Shown: positions 4,590 to 6,514 of the stretch, in pieces
Layout of the letters: each line of letters opens with the position of its first letter
How positions within the stretch are numbered: position 1 is the first letter of the stretch
Source: DASYQD01 sp036005845
GTDB taxonomy: Bacteria; Acidobacteriota; Thermoanaerobaculia; Multivoradales; JAIOJS01
DNA length: 6,514 nt
NCBI GenBank assembly: GCA_036005845.1
Contig: DASYQD010000103.1
Coordinates: 1 to 6,514, forward strand
Reading direction: 5' to 3'
Made by a program: the position numbers and the translations under genes
The notes under the pieces: model-generated
The model's database searches: none
Told to the model about the DNA's origin: nothing
Seen by the model: the letters and a program-made list of their open reading frames with translations, nothing else

Positions 4590-6514
4590 TTAGGTTTGGG
4601 CGCCGGGAGCGCCCTTCGCCAGTCTTCTCAAGAGAGACTTCGCCTTCCCCTTCCCATGATTCACTCGAAACTCCTCTTCCACTCTCTCGGAGAGCGCGAC
4701 GTCCGCTACCAGGACTCGTCGCAAGACCCCACGTTGTTTACGCGATCCCGACTCGGCTATCCAAGAAATCGCGGCGCACAGTCCGCCGACAGTCCTTTCG
4801 GTGAGAAGGTGGTCGTTGGGGTAATCGGCATGCATTGAAGCCAGAATCTCGCAACGCGCCAACACAATGTCAGCGTCCTCCCGCTCAACGCCGCGCAATA
4901 CGCGGGTGACCGCGTTCTCGCTGGCGATGTTACGGAACGTTTGCCTGGCACATTGAGCGTCAATCTCTTTGAGCAAAGCCGCCGCATCCGTGATGTCGCG
5001 AGTAGTGTAAGGCACCTGTTCGGCTGAATCGATCAACCCTAAGAAGTACCATCGATCACTCTGGCGAGGAAAGGGTCCTTCAAGCGACAAGTTACGCAGG
5101 TCCGCAAGGTACTCGTCACGGTGATCCGTGCGCCCAACACGAAGCTCCCGCCACAGGACATGATAAGTGCCCTCGGCGCAGCATTGCCAAGTGTATGGGT
5201 CGGCAGGAAAGGCCGCTGTGGCCTGCGCCAACAATGAGCGATGCGTAGCCACTCCGGGCTCCTCGGCGAACCGTAGCCAGCGCACGATAGAGTGAAGAAC
5301 GTGATCGCGCGTTTCCTTGTGGGCTGGCAGTGGCACGAATCGGTTCAACAACTCCTCGAAGAGGGGCTTTTGGTAGCCGACTAAGTCGCCTGCTTCCCGT
5401 GCTCCCCCACGGTCCCACAGTGCAATTAATTCCTCTCCGCCTCGCAGAGTTGCAAAGCCAAAAAGGGTCGGATGCCTGAGGGAATCTCCGAATGCCCTAC
5501 AGAGACACTGTACCAGGCTCCTTGCAAGCGACGCCTGAATCCACGGTTCGTCGGGAAACGAGGCGGCAAGCTGGCGAAGGCGTTGAAGCAAGTCGCGCCA
5601 CCCCGGCTCGTCGTCATAGAGCAGGTCATAGTTGAGGGCATTCGAGTAACCGAGTGCCTCCAATCGGCGCATCTCTTGGTTGCTGTTCTTCCCGCCGCGG
5701 TCAGCGATAAGATCAATCAGGGGATGATGGAACTTACGGGAGGGCTCCATATTGGCCGCATCAAGTAGGGCAGTCGCCGCCCACGTGGCGGGGAGAAACA
5801 GGGTAGAAATTGTTAGTGACCGGGCTCGTTCGACAAACGCTTCAATGTTTGCGCTCGTGAATGGGGCCAATACCGCATCCGTCATGAGATCGCAGATGTT
5901 TGCGTAGTCGCCGTGGAGTTCCAGCCGGGCGACAAACGCGGATACGTAAATGAGCAGCATCTGCGATTCGACGATCGCAGCGTCCGCGGGACGATTGAAG
6001 TCTCGAGCTAGCGCCTTGATGAGCTTTCTCAACTCAAGTGCCGCGACCGCTCGAAGCTGACTGTCCGCGAGGAATTCGTTGAGAGCTGCATCGTGTCGCG
6101 TTGGATGCCCAAACGAGGGCCATGCAATACCAGGATCGAATACGCCCGCCGCCTGAAGACGTTCAACGGCCGCCCTGTCTTCCGGATCGGATTGTTGGTA
6201 CCTGGCCAGCTCGTCGACTTGGGCGACCATCGGAAGTAATGCTGTCCTAGCGGCCAAACGAACCTCGGCCCCGGAGGTGGAGAGGAGTTGTTGACGAAGT
6301 TCGGGATAGCGATTCGCGTGGGCGGCGGCTGCCGCCTGCAAGACCCCTTCGGGAGTATCAAGCGCGTCACCGGCCGGCCGTTCGAGCCACCACTCGAGAA
6401 CCCCTGGATAGCCATCGATAAGTCCGAGGAGTTCGTTGTCGCTGAATTCGCTAGCCGCCGGTACGCCCGATCGCACTTGCGTAAGAAGATGAGCTTGATC
6501 GTCGTGCCCTAGTT
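4590..6514 (-). CDS. C-terminal part of a large NACHT/STAND-like helical protein (5' end outside window)
   Basis: The frame is open from the window edge (…LGHDDQAHLLTQV) to TAA at 4592-4590, so at least about 640 residues are present and the N-terminus is missing. GTG 6476 is only the first internal start-like codon; I see no reason to begin there. Two blocks resemble the region following the NTPase core in bacterial NACHT/STAND-like proteins: FSDNELLGLIDGYPGVLEWWL (start at about 6446) and GVFDPGIAWPSFGHPTRHDAALNEFL (around 6065-6145). The rest is alpha-helical, with TPR-like units such as LAASFPDEPWIQASLARSL and ATAAFPADPYTWQCCAEG, and a basic tail (KGKAKSLLRRLAKG). The Walker motifs, if present, would lie beyond 6514. 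G+C is visibly lower and codon use less biased than in the genes to the left, suggesting horizontal acquisition. A defence-type sensor is my inference; an uncharacterised helical repeat protein is the alternative. Confidence 0.5.
   Translation of the reverse strand, partial: LGHDDQAHLLTQVRSGVPAASEFSDNELLGLIDGYPGVLEWWLERPAGDALDTPEGVLQAAAAAHANRYPELRQQLLSTSGAEVRLAARTALLPMVAQVDELARYQQSDPEDRAAVERLQAAGVFDPGIAWPSFGHPTRHDAALNEFLADSQLRAVAALELRKLIKALARDFNRPADAAIVESQMLLIYVSAFVARLELHGDYANICDLMTDAVLAPFTSANIEAFVERARSLTISTLFLPATWAATALLDAANMEPSRKFHHPLIDLIADRGGKNSNQEMRRLEALGYSNALNYDLLYDDEPGWRDLLQRLRQLAASFPDEPWIQASLARSLVQCLCRAFGDSLRHPTLFGFATLRGGEELIALWDRGGAREAGDLVGYQKPLFEELLNRFVPLPAHKETRDHVLHSIVRWLRFAEEPGVATHRSLLAQATAAFPADPYTWQCCAEGTYHVLWRELRVGRTDHRDEYLADLRNLSLEGPFPRQSDRWYFLGLIDSAEQVPYTTRDITDAAALLKEIDAQCARQTFRNIASENAVTRVLRGVEREDADIVLARCEILASMHADYPNDHLLTERTVGGLCAAISWIAESGSRKQRGVLRRVLVADVALSERVEEEFRVNHGKGKAKSLLRRLAKGAPGAQT

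Noticed and set aside
4598..4614. Inverted repeat GGGCGC/GCGCCC at the 3' end of the minus-strand gene
   Set aside because: It lies in the last codons, before the stop, and has no T-tract on either strand, so I do not call it a terminator.
1..6514. tRNA or rRNA genes, CRISPR arrays, insertion sequences or integrases
   Set aside because: I saw no cloverleaf, regularly spaced repeats, transposase or terminal inverted repeats.

Overview
The base composition (very G+C-rich, G/C nearly everywhere in third codon position) and gene content suggest a high-GC Gram-negative bacterium, perhaps an environmental or metagenomic lineage such as a deltaproteobacterium-like, Binatota or Acidobacteria genome. 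No gene in the window fixes the taxon, so the assignment is only a guess.

Layout. Positions 1-151 hold the 3' part of an unrecognised plus-strand gene whose reading frame has no stop where one is expected. Facing it, on the minus strand, are two codirectional genes for exported proteins. One (236-1216) is a DUF1028-family (Ntn-hydrolase-like) protein with a TPR-like C-terminus. The other (1317-2381) is a secreted protein made of two tandem lipocalin-like (DUF1579-like) domains. Divergent from these, on the plus strand, is an ECF sigma factor gene (2504-3115) overlapping a six-helix membrane anti-sigma gene of the NrsF/DUF1109 type (3108-3815). A purine-rich leader with a duplicated 10-mer leads into an AbrB/MazE-type antitoxin (3849-4106). 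Next comes a PIN-domain (VapC-like) toxin gene (4103-4437) broken by an internal deletion plus frameshift. After about 150 nt of empty sequence, a visibly lower-GC minus-strand gene (4590 to the window end, 5' end missing) encodes a large helical protein. It resembles the region following the NTPase module in bacterial NACHT/STAND-like proteins.

How the parts fit. The intergenic region between the lipocalin-like gene and the sigma gene contains two copies of GTCACC-N16-CGAA, one facing each gene with the same 16-nt spacer. This is one base from the GTAACC-N16-CGAA motif I recall for the NrsF-controlled SigF regulon of Caulobacter. I infer that the sigma factor drives itself, its anti-sigma and the divergent secreted protein. 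The plus copy would start transcription within a few bases of ATG 2504, so the sigma mRNA may be leaderless. The right third (toxin-antitoxin remnant plus lower-GC NACHT-like gene) looks like the edge of an accessory or defence-type island.
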